A stretch of 64,000 nucleotides of DNA from Bernardetiaceae bacterium (GTDB lineage Bacteria > Bacteroidota > Bacteroidia > Cytophagales > Thermoflexibacteraceae): positions 124,001 through 188,000 of the forward strand of contig JANWVT010000002.1 in NCBI GenBank assembly GCA_025056255.1, in the 5' to 3' direction. The notes beneath the pieces are model-generated. The model saw only the letters and a program-made list of their open reading frames with translations, made no database searches and was not told the DNA's origin. A program made the translations under genes and the position numbers. Positions 53,457 through 62,669 of this stretch are shown here, piece after piece. How positions within the stretch are numbered: position 1 is the stretch's first letter; each line of letters opens with the position of its first letter.

Positions 53457-54542
53457 TTATTTCACCTCTACGGGCTTTACTGTACTGCCCGGTCTAATTT
53501 GTAGCAAGCCAGTAGTAATTACAGTATCTCCCACGGCAACTCCTGCAAGAATCTGTATTTTCGACTCAGTGCGAATGCCTGTTTTTACCATGGCAGGTGT
53601 GGCTTTGCCATCTTTCACAAGAAATACTTTTTTACTGTCCATTTCAGAAATAATGGCTTCGGTAGGCACTAGCAGTGCATTGTCGATTTTATTTAGCACA
53701 ATTTTCACCGAAGCAAAAGCACCGGGAAGAATTTCGCGGTCGGGATTGCCACATACCGCCCGAATTTGAATGGTACGAGTAGCAGCTTCTACTTTGGGCT
53801 CAATGGCATATACCGAACCCGTATATTCTTTTGTTCCACCGGCAACCGTAAAAATAATTTTCATACCTTTCCTCACCACTCCCATATACTTTTCAGGAAT
53901 AGAAAAATCTACTTTTACGCTGCTCAAATCTATTAGGTTGGCTATGCGTGTAGCAGGAGTAACATAGCTACCTTCGCTAACATATCGCAAACCAATTTGC
54001 CCGCTAAATGGTGCAAGCAGGCGTGTTTTGGCAATTTGCGATTGAATGGCTTCAATAGTGGCGTTTTGTGCGTCTAACTGTGCGGTAAGTGACTCAAATT
54101 CTTCCTGACTAATACCTTGCCGTTGCAAGAGCTTCTCGTCGCGTGCTTTTTTCTTTTCCAATAAATCTTTCTGAATTATGGCGCGCTTCAACTCTGCTTG
54201 CAGTTCATCATCGTTGAGTTGCAGTAGTAGTTGCCCTTTGCTAACGATGCTTCCTTCTTGGAAATAAATATGCGTGATTTTGCCAGCAATTTCACATTTC
54301 AAATCTACCTCTTCATTGGCAATTACAGAGCCTACTGAACTGATTTTGTCTTCTAACGGTTCTCCTTTCACAATGTAAGCGTTAATTGCCTGCGGTGGAG
54401 CTTCTTTGCCTGCAGTACCCCCCGATGCAGTCAAGTTGTCTTTTTTGGCTTCTGACCCAAACCATTCCAAACGCCATGCAATACCTACTGAAACTACGGC
54501 AAGCAGCAACATGAAGACAATTGTACGGACAGCTATTCTCAT
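53457..54542 (-). CDS. RND-type efflux membrane fusion protein
   Basis: This periplasmic adaptor of 361 residues has one N-terminal membrane anchor (about 8-25) and the split lipoyl domain (VDLKCEIAGKITHIYFQEGS ... LLAPFSGQIGLRYVSEGSYV). The coiled-coil hairpin between the lipoyl halves is at about 115-165, followed by beta-barrel and membrane-proximal domains. Such proteins link an RND pump to an outer-membrane channel. Neither pump nor channel is adjacent; the DUF5916 gene follows. Confidence 0.92.
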   Translation of the reverse strand: MRIAVRTIVFMLLLAVVSVGIAWRLEWFGSEAKKDNLTASGGTAGKEAPPQAINAYIVKGEPLEDKISSVGSVIANEEVDLKCEIAGKITHIYFQEGSIVSKGQLLLQLNDDELQAELKRAIIQKDLLEKKKARDEKLLQRQGISQEEFESLTAQLDAQNATIEAIQSQIAKTRLLAPFSGQIGLRYVSEGSYVTPATRIANLIDLSSVKVDFSIPEKYMGVVRKGMKIIFTVAGGTKEYTGSVYAIEPKVEAATRTIQIRAVCGNPDREILPGAFASVKIVLNKIDNALLVPTEAIISEMDSKKVFLVKDGKATPAMVKTGIRTESKIQILAGVAVGDTVITTGLLQIRPGSTVKPVEVK

Positions 54543-54628
54543 AAAAATGCAACAAATGTTAAAATAAATGGGAAAACATCAACAGGAAGGGTACAGGTTG
54601 ATATTGGTGGCAAGCATCATGCACAAAT

Positions 54629-55630
54629 TTAGGAATGTTTTTGAGCTTCGTAGTACACATTCATTAAATCGGCAGCGGCGTGTGGCACATGTTGTTTGCC
54701 AGTTTGAATGGCTATTAGTTTGTCGTTCCAAGCTTGTTTAATGGCTGCATGCTGGTAAAAACTTTCTATGAGTTGTTCGGCGATGAGTTCTTTCAGCCAT
54801 GCTTCTTGTTGTTGCTGCCTTTTGCGTTGCCACCAACCGTTGGCTTGCATTTGTTGTTGATAGCGAAGTAACATTTGCCAAATCTCTGCTAAGCCACTGC
54901 CTTCTAAGGCAGAGCAAGTGAGCACTTGGGGTTGCCAGCCATAAGGTTTGGGAGGGAAGAAGTGCAGTGCGCTGCGATACTGGGCTTGGGCAATTTGGGC
55001 TCGTTTGACATTATCGCCATCGGCTTTGTTGATAACCACGGCATCTGCCATTTCCATAATGCCTTTTTTAATACCTTGTAGTTCATCGCCTGCACCCGCT
55101 AACATAAGCAACAGAAAAAAATCGGTCATGCTGTGTACGGCGGTTTCTGACTGCCCTACGCCTACAGTTTCAACTAAAATAACTTCAAAACCTGCTGCTT
55201 CGCAAAGCAGCATTGTTTCGCGAGTTTTGCGGCTTACTCCTCCCAGCGAGTTACCCGAAGGCGAAGGACGAATGTAGGCCAGTGGGTTATGGCTAAGTTG
55301 TTCCATGCGGGTTTTGTCGCCCATAATGCTGCCTCCTGTTACTGGGCTACTGGGGTCTATTGCCAAAACGGCTAATTTTTTGCCATAACTGGTTATTAAC
55401 GACCCAAAGCGCTCAATAAAAGTGCTTTTGCCCACTCCCGGCACTCCTGTAATGCCTATGCGGATGGCTTTTCCAGTCTCGGGGAGTAGGGTTTGAATGA
55501 TAACATCGGCTTGCTCGCGGTCAGCAGGTAAGCGGCTTTCTATTAAGGTAATGGCACGACTGAGAATAAACCGATTACCTTGCCTAATACCGCTGACGTA
55601 TTCTGATGTGCTGAGTCGTAAGCGCGGCAT
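54629..55630 (-). CDS. meaB: Methylmalonyl-CoA mutase-associated GTPase MeaB
   Basis: This 333-residue G3E-family GTPase (ArgK/MeaB) protects and reloads B12-dependent methylmalonyl-CoA mutase. Walker A reads GITGVPGVGKSTFIE; the other motifs are LAIDPSSPVTGGSIMGDKTR, VETVGVGQSE and the base-binding NKADGDN. The mutase genes are not in this window. A strong hairpin, assigned to the secG operon, lies just upstream of its start, so it has its own promoter. Confidence 0.96.
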   Translation of the reverse strand: MPRLRLSTSEYVSGIRQGNRFILSRAITLIESRLPADREQADVIIQTLLPETGKAIRIGITGVPGVGKSTFIERFGSLITSYGKKLAVLAIDPSSPVTGGSIMGDKTRMEQLSHNPLAYIRPSPSGNSLGGVSRKTRETMLLCEAAGFEVILVETVGVGQSETAVHSMTDFFLLLMLAGAGDELQGIKKGIMEMADAVVINKADGDNVKRAQIAQAQYRSALHFFPPKPYGWQPQVLTCSALEGSGLAEIWQMLLRYQQQMQANGWWQRKRQQQQEAWLKELIAEQLIESFYQHAAIKQAWNDKLIAIQTGKQHVPHAAADLMNVYYEAQKHS

Positions 55631-55659
55631 GGTTAGCTGTCAGATTTAAACGGAAAAAT

Positions 55660-55698
55660 AAAAAAGTTTCAAACAGCCAGTGCGTTTGAAACTTTTTT
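55660..55698 (-). terminator. Rho-independent terminator of the sigma-54 activator to secG operon
   Basis: A perfect 15-bp inverted repeat (55660-55674 with 55684-55698, core GTTTCAAAC/GTTTGAAAC) with a 9-base loop lies 22 bases past the secG stop. Read on the minus strand, its right arm ends in six T, followed by ATTTTT. This is the clearest intrinsic terminator in the window. Confidence 0.85.
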
Positions 55699-55719
55699 AA
55701 CCATCATTTTTCCCTAATC

Positions 55720-56100
55720 TTACTTTTTAGTAGAGTCAGTTTGGGTGTTTGTTTCTTGTGTGGAAGGACTTACCGAACCGGGAGCAGGTGCTGGGTTGTT
55801 GTTGCTTGGAACAGGCGTCTTTATTTGCTTGTTCTTAGCAGCATCTATGTTAGGGCTTCTACTTTCTGAAGAGCGGTCTAAGGTGATATTTGCCAAAAGA
55901 GCCAAAACCATAATAGCACTTGCAAACACCCACGTGACACGTTCAAGGAAATCAGTAGTACGCTTAGCTCCCATAATTTGAGTAGCAGCTGAAGCACCTA
56001 AATTGCCCGCTAACCCTGTACCCTTAGAGCTTTGTGCCATCACTGCTAAAATCAGCAGCACGGATATAATTAAAATTAGAATGATGATTAACTGTGTCAT
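55720..56100 (-). CDS. secG: Preprotein translocase subunit SecG
   Basis: This inner-membrane subunit of the Sec channel has 126 residues from ATG 56100 (MTQLIIILILIISVLLILAV). Two membrane helices flank the loop QSSKGTGLAGNLGASAATQIMG; FLERVTW precedes TM2, as in the family. The C-terminal tail is long, polar and Pro/Ser/Thr-rich, as in other Bacteroidota SecG. It starts 10 bases after the stop of the TPR gene, and the strong terminator follows it. Confidence 0.94.
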   Translation of the reverse strand: MTQLIIILILIISVLLILAVMAQSSKGTGLAGNLGASAATQIMGAKRTTDFLERVTWVFASAIMVLALLANITLDRSSESRSPNIDAAKNKQIKTPVPSNNNPAPAPGSVSPSTQETNTQTDSTKK

Positions 56101-56110
56101 TATCTTTGTG

Positions 56111-57628
56111 TTATAAGCGTTGGAGCTCTTCAATTTGCGCTGCAAAATAAGCGCTTTTCTGGGGATATTTCAAAGCAAGGCGCTGATAAATACTAATTGC
56201 TTTTTCCTTTTTGCCTTGCCGCACATAAATTCTGGCTAAATATTCGGAAATATTGTCTTCATTTTCTTGTACACTTCGAACAGATAGGTCTTCCTGTTCA
56301 GGCAGTTGGTCTAATTTGCTGCGGTCGATACTAATGGTTGGTTCTTTTTTGATAAACTCGTCAATAATGTTCCACGTGTTTGTGTCTATCATAGCAGATT
56401 GGGGTTGTAAAGTAGTTGTAGCCGCAACCGGTTCTTCGGTTAGGCTTTCAAAAAAACTCAAATCGTCGGTAAGGCTTTTCTCTTGCTGTGTAGTCGGTTT
56501 AAACAAATCGTTACTCAAAGATTGGATTTGCTCGGAATACCATTGTGCCTCCGCCTCATGCCGTTCAGCATAGCTGCTAACTATATCGTGGCTTTCATCG
56601 GGTTCGCCCAAAGTTGCAAGGTCGGCTTTGTTGGTAGCTATTTTGCTCCATGCGCTTTGCCATGCTTGTTGCGCCTGTTGTTGCTGTTGGAAGGCTTGCT
56701 CGTCGGCGTCACTGAGTTGTTGCCAGTCGGGCAATAGGGTTTCTTCCCATGCTTGGGGCATGCCTTGTCCGTGGTAGTAAGCCTGTTCTGCCTCTAAGCG
56801 CTCGGTGTAAGGCTCAAGCATCTGCTCAGTTAAGGTATCAGTCATGGTTGTTTGAACAGCTGCGGCTGGTGAAGACAAATTGATATGAACGGGACTAATC
56901 ACCTGGTCTAAGCCGTCTAATACCACCTCGTCTTCTATTGCTGTCTCTTCTTCGGTCAATGGCGGAATAATATCGTCATCGTGATAGTCAGTAGGTTCAT
57001 ATTCAAAAGCAGGGATATTATTGCCCAGTAGTTCTTTTTGCAATTGTTCATACTCGCGTTCGTGAACAGAGGCTTGAAACTCAAAGTCAAGTGGTTCTAA
57101 CAAAGGTGCTTCTACTACTGATTCAGTAGACGTTTGTTCAGCAACAGTAGCCGTAGTAGGCAACTCATAATCGTTGTTGTCACCAAACAATGCCGATTCA
57201 GAAAATACTGGCGCAGGGTCAGCCGTATCTTGCGATACTTGTTCAACAGCAGAAATAGGAGTAGTTTGTAGCTCTTGCGGGGGCTCTGCTACTATTGCCT
57301 GCTCCAATATTGCTGGGGAATCCATCAAGCTGATTTTATCGAACAGGTTGACTTCTTCGGCAGTGAAATCTATGGATAAAGTAGCTAACTCTTCATCTGT
57401 GGTATGGAATTCTTTATTGATAACTTGCTTCAATCGCGCTCGGTCGGGGGCATACAAAGCAGCCTTGCTAATATGAGCCATTTTGCCAGTAGCCTGCGCC
57501 AATCGACAATGAAAAGTGGCACAGTAGGGATAGACCTTTACTAATTGTGCCAGCATATCGGTAGCAACAGGCATCATGCCTTCTCCCGAATAGCGTACAA
57601 GTTGTGTAAATTGTTCTGTGTTAATCAT
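56111..57628 (-). CDS. Acidic TPR-tail protein of the lptE-secG operon
   Basis: This 505-residue protein has a folded N-terminus (about 1-95, MINTEQFTQLVRYSGEGM...), a long acidic, Glu/Gln/Thr-rich and probably disordered middle (about 100-430), and one C-terminal TPR-like hairpin (IYVRQGKKEKAISIYQRLAL, about 465-500). There is no signal peptide, so it is likely cytoplasmic. It is conserved by position between lptE and secG in this phylum as far as I know, but its function is not established. Confidence 0.78.
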   Translation of the reverse strand: MINTEQFTQLVRYSGEGMMPVATDMLAQLVKVYPYCATFHCRLAQATGKMAHISKAALYAPDRARLKQVINKEFHTTDEELATLSIDFTAEEVNLFDKISLMDSPAILEQAIVAEPPQELQTTPISAVEQVSQDTADPAPVFSESALFGDNNDYELPTTATVAEQTSTESVVEAPLLEPLDFEFQASVHEREYEQLQKELLGNNIPAFEYEPTDYHDDDIIPPLTEEETAIEDEVVLDGLDQVISPVHINLSSPAAAVQTTMTDTLTEQMLEPYTERLEAEQAYYHGQGMPQAWEETLLPDWQQLSDADEQAFQQQQQAQQAWQSAWSKIATNKADLATLGEPDESHDIVSSYAERHEAEAQWYSEQIQSLSNDLFKPTTQQEKSLTDDLSFFESLTEEPVAATTTLQPQSAMIDTNTWNIIDEFIKKEPTISIDRSKLDQLPEQEDLSVRSVQENEDNISEYLARIYVRQGKKEKAISIYQRLALKYPQKSAYFAAQIEELQRL

Positions 57629-57678
57629 AGCAGGCAGAACTGTTGCAAATCCAAAGTTAATAATTTGTTGCTAAGCGC

Positions 57679-58251
57679 TTACCAATTGGCTACTGATTTA
57701 TTGAAGATGTCTAAAATAATTTGGTCGAAAATGCGACGGATAAGGTCTTGTTCTACCTGTGAAAGGGTCTGATTTTGTGGAAAATCCTCAAAAAATGAAA
57801 ATTCTTGCTCAAAATTGAGGCTTTCGTCGGCCACATTCTCGTAGTTCACTTTTACTTTAATAGTAAGCCGCTGCAAAGCACCCAACTGTTGAAATTCTAT
57901 ACCACCCGATTGAACCGAGCCAGCAGAAGGAGCTACTGGTGTAACTTCGTATTCAGTGATAGTTCCGCTGAAGCGCAAGTCGCCGTTGCTGTTTACTAAC
58001 CGCAGGCGGGTGTTGCGCATGAAATATTCGCGCAAGGTTTCAGTGAATTGCAATGCGAGGTTTGCCGGACCGGCGGGCACATCGGCATAAAATAGGTCTA
58101 TTTGCATGGTTTGAATTTTCGGGTCTAAGTTGATACCCGAAAAAGTAAAACTGGGAGCTTTGGCACAATTGCTCAACAGGCATAGCATAGCTACCATACC
58201 AATGTGCCGTTGTATGCTTTTTAGCGTGATAGTCCAATGGTGTTTTGGCAT
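57679..58251 (-). CDS. lptE: LPS assembly lipoprotein LptE-like
   Basis: This 190-residue protein starts at ATG 58251 (MPKHHWTITLKSIQRHIGMV). The signal ends MLCLLSNCAKA, whose cysteine follows Asn, an unusual lipobox. The mature part matches the Bacteroidota LptE family: FSGINLDPKIQTMQIDLFYA and the amphipathic segment LALQFTETLREYFMRNTRLR. It plugs LptD in the outer membrane to insert LPS. It follows the sigma-54 activator (stop 58259, overlapping start region) and precedes the TPR gene. Confidence 0.88.
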   Translation of the reverse strand: MPKHHWTITLKSIQRHIGMVAMLCLLSNCAKAPSFTFSGINLDPKIQTMQIDLFYADVPAGPANLALQFTETLREYFMRNTRLRLVNSNGDLRFSGTITEYEVTPVAPSAGSVQSGGIEFQQLGALQRLTIKVKVNYENVADESLNFEQEFSFFEDFPQNQTLSQVEQDLIRRIFDQIILDIFNKSVANW

Positions 58252-58258
58252 GTTGCTA

Positions 58259-59605
58259 TTAGTCTTCTTCGATACCGTATTGTTTAATTTTCCGATACAA
58301 CGTGCGTTCAGAAATGCCCAAATCTTGTGCAGCATACTTGCGCTTGTGATTGTTCTTAATAAGTGCCTTAATAATCATTTCTTTTTCCTTTTTCTGCAAA
58401 GAAAGGCTGTCTTCCTCCTCTTCTCGATGAATTTCGTGAGGAACGTCTTCAATATTAATGAACTCATAGTCATCTTTATTATTTCGGGAAGTAGGAGGTT
58501 TAATCGGATTGTTGCTTGCAATAACAACGGGGGCTGCAATAGAGGAAGCTGCGGATTCTTGTTGAAAATGGGCAGCCAAAGGGTCTTGTGCAGTAGCGGA
58601 TACGTCTAAATTGCCAAACAAGCGTTGGTTTTGCTGTAACAGAGCTTTCTCATTGGCAATGTCGCCTTGTAACAGCCCGAGTACTACTTTTTTAAGGTCA
58701 GTAACGTCTCGGCGCAAATCGAACAAGATTTTATAGAGCAAGTCGCGTTCTGAGAGTTGTTCTTCTTTCTGCTCTCCCATGATAGCAGGTAACAGAGAAC
58801 CACTCTGTGCCTTTCCAGTATTCACCGGAGGAAGATATTTAGAAAGAGTAGCAGCATTTACCTCACGGTTGGTTTCCAATAGAGATATTTGCTCAGCAAT
58901 ATTTTTCAATTGGCGAATATTGCCCGGAAACGGATAGCTTAGCAGCAATTGCTTAGCCCCTTCGTCTAATGTAATCGGTTTGACACGGTAGCGCTCGGCA
59001 AAGTCGGTGGCAAACTTGCGAAACAACAGCTCGATGTCATTACCTCTTTCACGCAGCGGGGGGATATAGATAGGAACAGTATTGAGTCGGTAGTACAAAT
59101 CTAAGCGGAATTTGCCCTGTTCGGCGGCTTTGAGCAAGTCCACGTTGGTGGCGGCTACTACCCGCACGTTGGTTTTCTGAACCTTAGAAGAACCTACTTT
59201 GATAAATTCACCATTTTCCAGTACGCGTAGCAGCCGAGCTTGTGTTCCCAGCGGCATTTCGCCAATTTCGTCTAAGAAAATCGTGCCGCCGTCGGTTACT
59301 TCAAAGTAGCCTTTGCGGGCTTCGGTTGCGCCCGTGAAAGAGCCTTTTTCATGCCCGAACAGTTCGGAGTCTATCGTTCCTTCGGGAATGGCGCCGCAGT
59401 TGATAGCAATAAAATTGTTGTGCTTGCGCGGACTTAGGTTGTGGATAATCTTGGAAAAAGATTCCTTGCCACTACCGCTCTCTCCTGTGATGAGTACAGT
59501 CAAGTCGGTTGGCGCTACTTGTACAGCTACCTGTATGGCATGGTTCAGTGCAGGCGAATTGCCGATAATGCCGAAACGCTGTTTAATACTTTGTATGTCG
59601 TTCAT
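58259..59605 (-). CDS. Sigma-54-dependent transcriptional activator without receiver domain
   Basis: This 448-residue protein starts at ATG 59605 (MNDIQSIKQRFGIIGNSPAL). It has an AAA+ sigma-54 interaction domain (about 15-245) with Walker A GESGSGKES, the sigma-contact loop EKGSFTGATEARKGYFE (GSFTGA rather than GAFTGA), Walker B GGTIFLDEIGEMP and arginine fingers near YYRLNTVPIYIPPLRERG. A variable middle follows, then a Fis-type helix-turn-helix at the end (KYAAQDLGISERTLYRKIKQ). No receiver or sensor domain is present, so activity may be set by expression or by a partner. It heads the lptE-TPR-secG operon. Confidence 0.94.
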   Translation of the reverse strand: MNDIQSIKQRFGIIGNSPALNHAIQVAVQVAPTDLTVLITGESGSGKESFSKIIHNLSPRKHNNFIAINCGAIPEGTIDSELFGHEKGSFTGATEARKGYFEVTDGGTIFLDEIGEMPLGTQARLLRVLENGEFIKVGSSKVQKTNVRVVAATNVDLLKAAEQGKFRLDLYYRLNTVPIYIPPLRERGNDIELLFRKFATDFAERYRVKPITLDEGAKQLLLSYPFPGNIRQLKNIAEQISLLETNREVNAATLSKYLPPVNTGKAQSGSLLPAIMGEQKEEQLSERDLLYKILFDLRRDVTDLKKVVLGLLQGDIANEKALLQQNQRLFGNLDVSATAQDPLAAHFQQESAASSIAAPVVIASNNPIKPPTSRNNKDDYEFINIEDVPHEIHREEEEDSLSLQKKEKEMIIKALIKNNHKRKYAAQDLGISERTLYRKIKQYGIEED

Positions 59606-59807
59606 ACTTGAAAAATGCTTTCGCGGGGGAAGCCCCCTGAATAATCTTTGCGTGTAAAACTCCTTTCCTGTCAAGCAAGTACGATAGTGCTAAGACTCAG
59701 CCATCATCTTTACCTCCGCAATGTTCAATATTTGACCGGAAAGAATTTTATTGATTTAGAAATCAATCAGATATATCAACACCTATGGCTCAAAACAAAC
59801 AATGCCT

Positions 59808-60422
59808 TTAATCCTGTAAAATCTCACCCAACACAACTTGAAAATCGGGCAGCAGCGGCGTGGTGATGATGTCCTCGTCGGTGTAAATTTTGGCAAGTTC
59901 AAATTTGCCTTGTGCATTCAAAACAAACCGTTGCAGCAAACTTTCATACGGAAAGACCACCCAGTATTCCTGTACGCCGTTTTCTTCGTACAGTTCGTAT
60001 TTGATTTTCATTTCCTTTTTACTGTTACCCAGCGAAAGGATTTCAATGATAAGGTCAGGCACACCGACGCATCCACGCTCATCTAACTTGCTCTCGTCGC
60101 AAATCAGGCAAAGGTCGGGCTGTACGACGGTGTAAATTTCCTTGTCGCTTTGTTTGGATTTCTGATTGTCTAACAGGCGAACATCAAAAGGCGCGGCAAA
60201 CAACCTGCATTTTTTATCGTGTTGCTTTAAGTAGCCGCCAATTGAAACATGAAAATTGCCTGAAACAACCTGATGTTGCTTGCCCGGTGCAGGCGACATT
60301 TTGAAAATCCTGCCCTTTATCAACTCCACCCGCTCGCTGAACTGCCACAACAGGTAGTCGGCATAAGCGTAGGTTTTGTTCAAATCCAATTGCGATATGT
60401 CGGTGATGCTATTGGCGTTCAT
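59808..60422 (-). CDS. Uma2 family (DUF820) PD-(D/E)xK nuclease-like protein
   Basis: This 204-residue protein matches the Uma2/DUF820 family: VVQPDLCLICDESKLD, GVPDLIIEILSLGNSKKEM and YELYEENGVQEYWVVFP. The restriction-endonuclease-like fold has its acidic and Glu residues in place, but no biochemical role is established for the family. It lies between miaB and the sigma-54 activator, which are normally close in Cytophagales, so it looks like an insertion; the perfect palindrome at 60446-60478 is just upstream. Confidence 0.9.
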   Translation of the reverse strand: MNANSITDISQLDLNKTYAYADYLLWQFSERVELIKGRIFKMSPAPGKQHQVVSGNFHVSIGGYLKQHDKKCRLFAAPFDVRLLDNQKSKQSDKEIYTVVQPDLCLICDESKLDERGCVGVPDLIIEILSLGNSKKEMKIKYELYEENGVQEYWVVFPYESLLQRFVLNAQGKFELAKIYTDEDIITTPLLPDFQVVLGEILQD

Positions 60423-60445
60423 GGCTTGAAGAGTTTCGTTTTTAC

Positions 60446-60478
60446 AGACCCGACAGGTCTTTGAGACCTGTCGGGTCT
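60446..60478. repeat. Palindrome family member 5 (perfect)
   Basis: AGACCCGACAGGTCT and AGACCTGTCGGGTCT are perfectly complementary 15-base arms with a 3-base loop TTG. It lies between the start of the Uma2 gene (60422) and the miaB stop (60493), both minus strand, so it could end miaB transcription. It is the best-preserved family member here, while neighbouring members carry mismatches. Confidence 0.9.
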
Positions 60479-60492
60479 TGACTTTCCTTTTG

Positions 60493-61980
60493 CTATTCCA
60501 CCACTTCGCCCAGCAGTGTAGCTGCCGTAGCCGAGTGCACCATTACGTTTACGTATTGACCTTTTTGGTAATGCTTGCGCGGGAATACGACCACTTTGTT
60601 GGCGGTGTTTCTGCCTTGTAGAAAATCGGCAGAGCGTTTCGATTCGCCTTCAATCAGCACGCGGTGAACTTTGCCTATATCGCGCTGGTTGCGTTGGTAG
60701 GAAAGTTGGCGTTGTAGCGCAATAATTTCGTTTAAGCGGCGCTTTTTGACTTCCATGGGAACATCGTCTTTGTATTTGCGAGCTGCTAATGTGCCGGGGC
60801 GTTCCGAATAGTAGAACATATACGAAAAGTCATATTGAACATATTCCATTAGGCTCAGCGTATCCCGATGTTCTTCTTCGGTTTCCGTGCAGAATCCGGC
60901 AATCATATCTGAGCTGATGCCACAGTCTTCGCCCAATATGCGGCGAATAGCATCGATTCGCCCAAGGTACCACTCGCGGTCGTAGGTGCGGTTCATTAGC
61001 TGTAAGATACGGCTGTTACCGCTTTGTACAGGTAAGTGAATGTATTTGCAGATGTTCTCGTACTTAGCCATGGTGTAAAGCACCTTATCGGTCATGTCTT
61101 TTGGATGACTGGTGCTGAAGCGCACACGCAAATCAGGATGTATAAGAGCGACCATTTCCAACAGGTCGGCAAAATCTACTACGGGTTTTCCTTCGGCTTC
61201 GGCGCGGTCAGTTTCCTTTTTATTGGCTTCGCCTGCCCACTTGTAGCTATCCACATTTTGCCCTAACAGTGTTACTTCGCGATAGCCTTTATGGAACAAA
61301 TCTTTTGCTTCGGCAACAATGCTGTGTGGGTCGCGGCTGCGCTCTCTGCCGCGCGTAAACGGCACCACACAGAAGCTACACATATTGTCGCACCCGCGCA
61401 TAATAGAAATGAATGCTGTTACGCCGTTGCTGTCTAACCGAACAGGAGTAATATCGGCATAGGTCTCCTCACGGCTGAGCAGCACATTCACTGCCCGTGT
61501 ACCACCTTCTACCTCACCTACCAATCGCGGCAGGTCGCGGTAGGCATCAGGACCCACTACCAAGTCTACAATTTTTTCCTCTTCCAGCAACTTGGCTTTG
61601 AGCCGTTCTGCCATGCAGCCAAGTACCCCAATTGTCATGTCGGGATTGCGCTTTTTCAAGCTATTTAACTCGCCCAAACGGTGGCGAATGGTTTGCTCTG
61701 CTTTTTCGCGAATAGCACAAGTATTGAGCAACACTAAATCAGCCTCTTCAGGGCGTGAAGTGGTGCCGAAGCCATGCTGCTGCATGATGCTCGCTACAAT
61801 TTCGCTGTCCGAAAAATTCATCTGGCAGCCATAGCTTTCTATGTAGAGCTTCCGCTGTCCTGCCAATGCATTTTCAGCCGTTGTGCGAACTTCACCCGAA
61901 GGACGATGCTCGTGGTGTTGCGTATGCTCGTTTACTTGTTCTAAAATTTCAATGTCGGTAATTAGTCCCTGTTGCATCAT
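60493..61980 (-). CDS. miaB: tRNA-2-methylthio-N6-dimethylallyladenosine synthase
   Basis: This 495-residue radical-SAM methylthiotransferase modifies A37 of tRNA. The N-terminal UPF0004 domain has its cluster cysteines in [25 protein letters not shown] and [11 protein letters not shown]. The radical-SAM motif is [20 protein letters not shown] (CxxxCxxC), and a C-terminal TRAM-like region includes [21 protein letters not shown] ~35-residue N-terminal extension precedes the first domain. It is followed by the inserted Uma2 gene. Confidence 0.96.
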   Translation of the reverse strand: MMQQGLITDIEILEQVNEHTQHHEHRPSGEVRTTAENALAGQRKLYIESYGCQMNFSDSEIVASIMQQHGFGTTSRPEEADLVLLNTCAIREKAEQTIRHRLGELNSLKKRNPDMTIGVLGCMAERLKAKLLEEEKIVDLVVGPDAYRDLPRLVGEVEGGTRAVNVLLSREETYADITPVRLDSNGVTAFISIMRGCDNMCSFCVVPFTRGRERSRDPHSIVAEAKDLFHKGYREVTLLGQNVDSYKWAGEANKKETDRAEAEGKPVVDFADLLEMVALIHPDLRVRFSTSHPKDMTDKVLYTMAKYENICKYIHLPVQSGNSRILQLMNRTYDREWYLGRIDAIRRILGEDCGISSDMIAGFCTETEEEHRDTLSLMEYVQYDFSYMFYYSERPGTLAARKYKDDVPMEVKKRRLNEIIALQRQLSYQRNQRDIGKVHRVLIEGESKRSADFLQGRNTANKVVVFPRKHYQKGQYVNVMVHSATAATLLGEVVE

Positions 61981-62299
61981 GAGTGGGATTAGAAGAATTA
62001 ACTACAAAATTAGCAGCTTTATGGGATAGTTTATGACATTTTGGCAGAAAAATGTAGGCTTATCGTATGAAAAGTGACTTACCTTTACGCTACATGATGC
62101 ACCATCAAATTTTTCCTATACCAACATCATTTAAGCACATTTTTAGGTTTTATAGTAGCAAACATGTGGATAGAAACCTAAATTACTATTTTAAACAGGA
62201 TGACAGCATGAACAAGATTGCAGTATTTGAATAGCTGAAAAACAACCTCGCCACATCGTAGCGCTTGTTCTTACTTGCAAACAGGGTTGCTCTCATGAG

Positions 62300-62375
62300 C
62301 CCACACAGCAACGGCAGGTTTACCTTCATGAAGGTAGAATTCAGCAAAATGAACCCTACAAAAAAATTAAACAAC
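62300..62375 (+). repeat. Dispersed intergenic repeat, copy C
   Basis: Conserved blocks are CAGGTTTACCTTCATGAA, AGCAAAATGAACC and CTACAAAAAAATTAAACAAC; the middle differs from A and B. The run TTGCTC upstream (62286-62293) aligns with TTGCTCGTGGG of copy B, so the unit may begin earlier. Confidence 0.7.
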
Positions 62376-62520
62376 TATGTAGTATAGTTGCTTTTTCATC
62401 TAAATCAGCCCTTTTTAACAATGCACTTTACACACTTTTCCAGAAAATATCTTGCATACGCAACATTGCCTAAATTGCGCAAGTTCTGTAATGCTTTATT
62501 TTCACAGCTTTTATTTACAT

Positions 62521-62588
62521 TTTTAGATATAAACAGCATTAAAATATTTACACATATCTAAAATCTTGTTTTTTAACAAAAAAACAAG
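62521..62588. other. Two adjacent A+T-rich hairpins
   Basis: TTTTAGATAT at 62521-62530 pairs perfectly with ATATCTAAAA at 62554-62563 (23-base loop). Immediately after, CTTGTTTTTT at 62565-62574 pairs with AAAAAACAAG at 62579-62588. Either could be part of a small RNA, a terminator pair or an A+T-rich protein-binding site; no gene overlaps them. Confidence 0.45.
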
Positions 62589-62669
62589 CAAATGCACAAA
62601 AGTAAATATTTTTTAACCAACTATTTAAGTTGTATTTTGCTTAAAGCAACCCTTCTTATAATTTAATGC

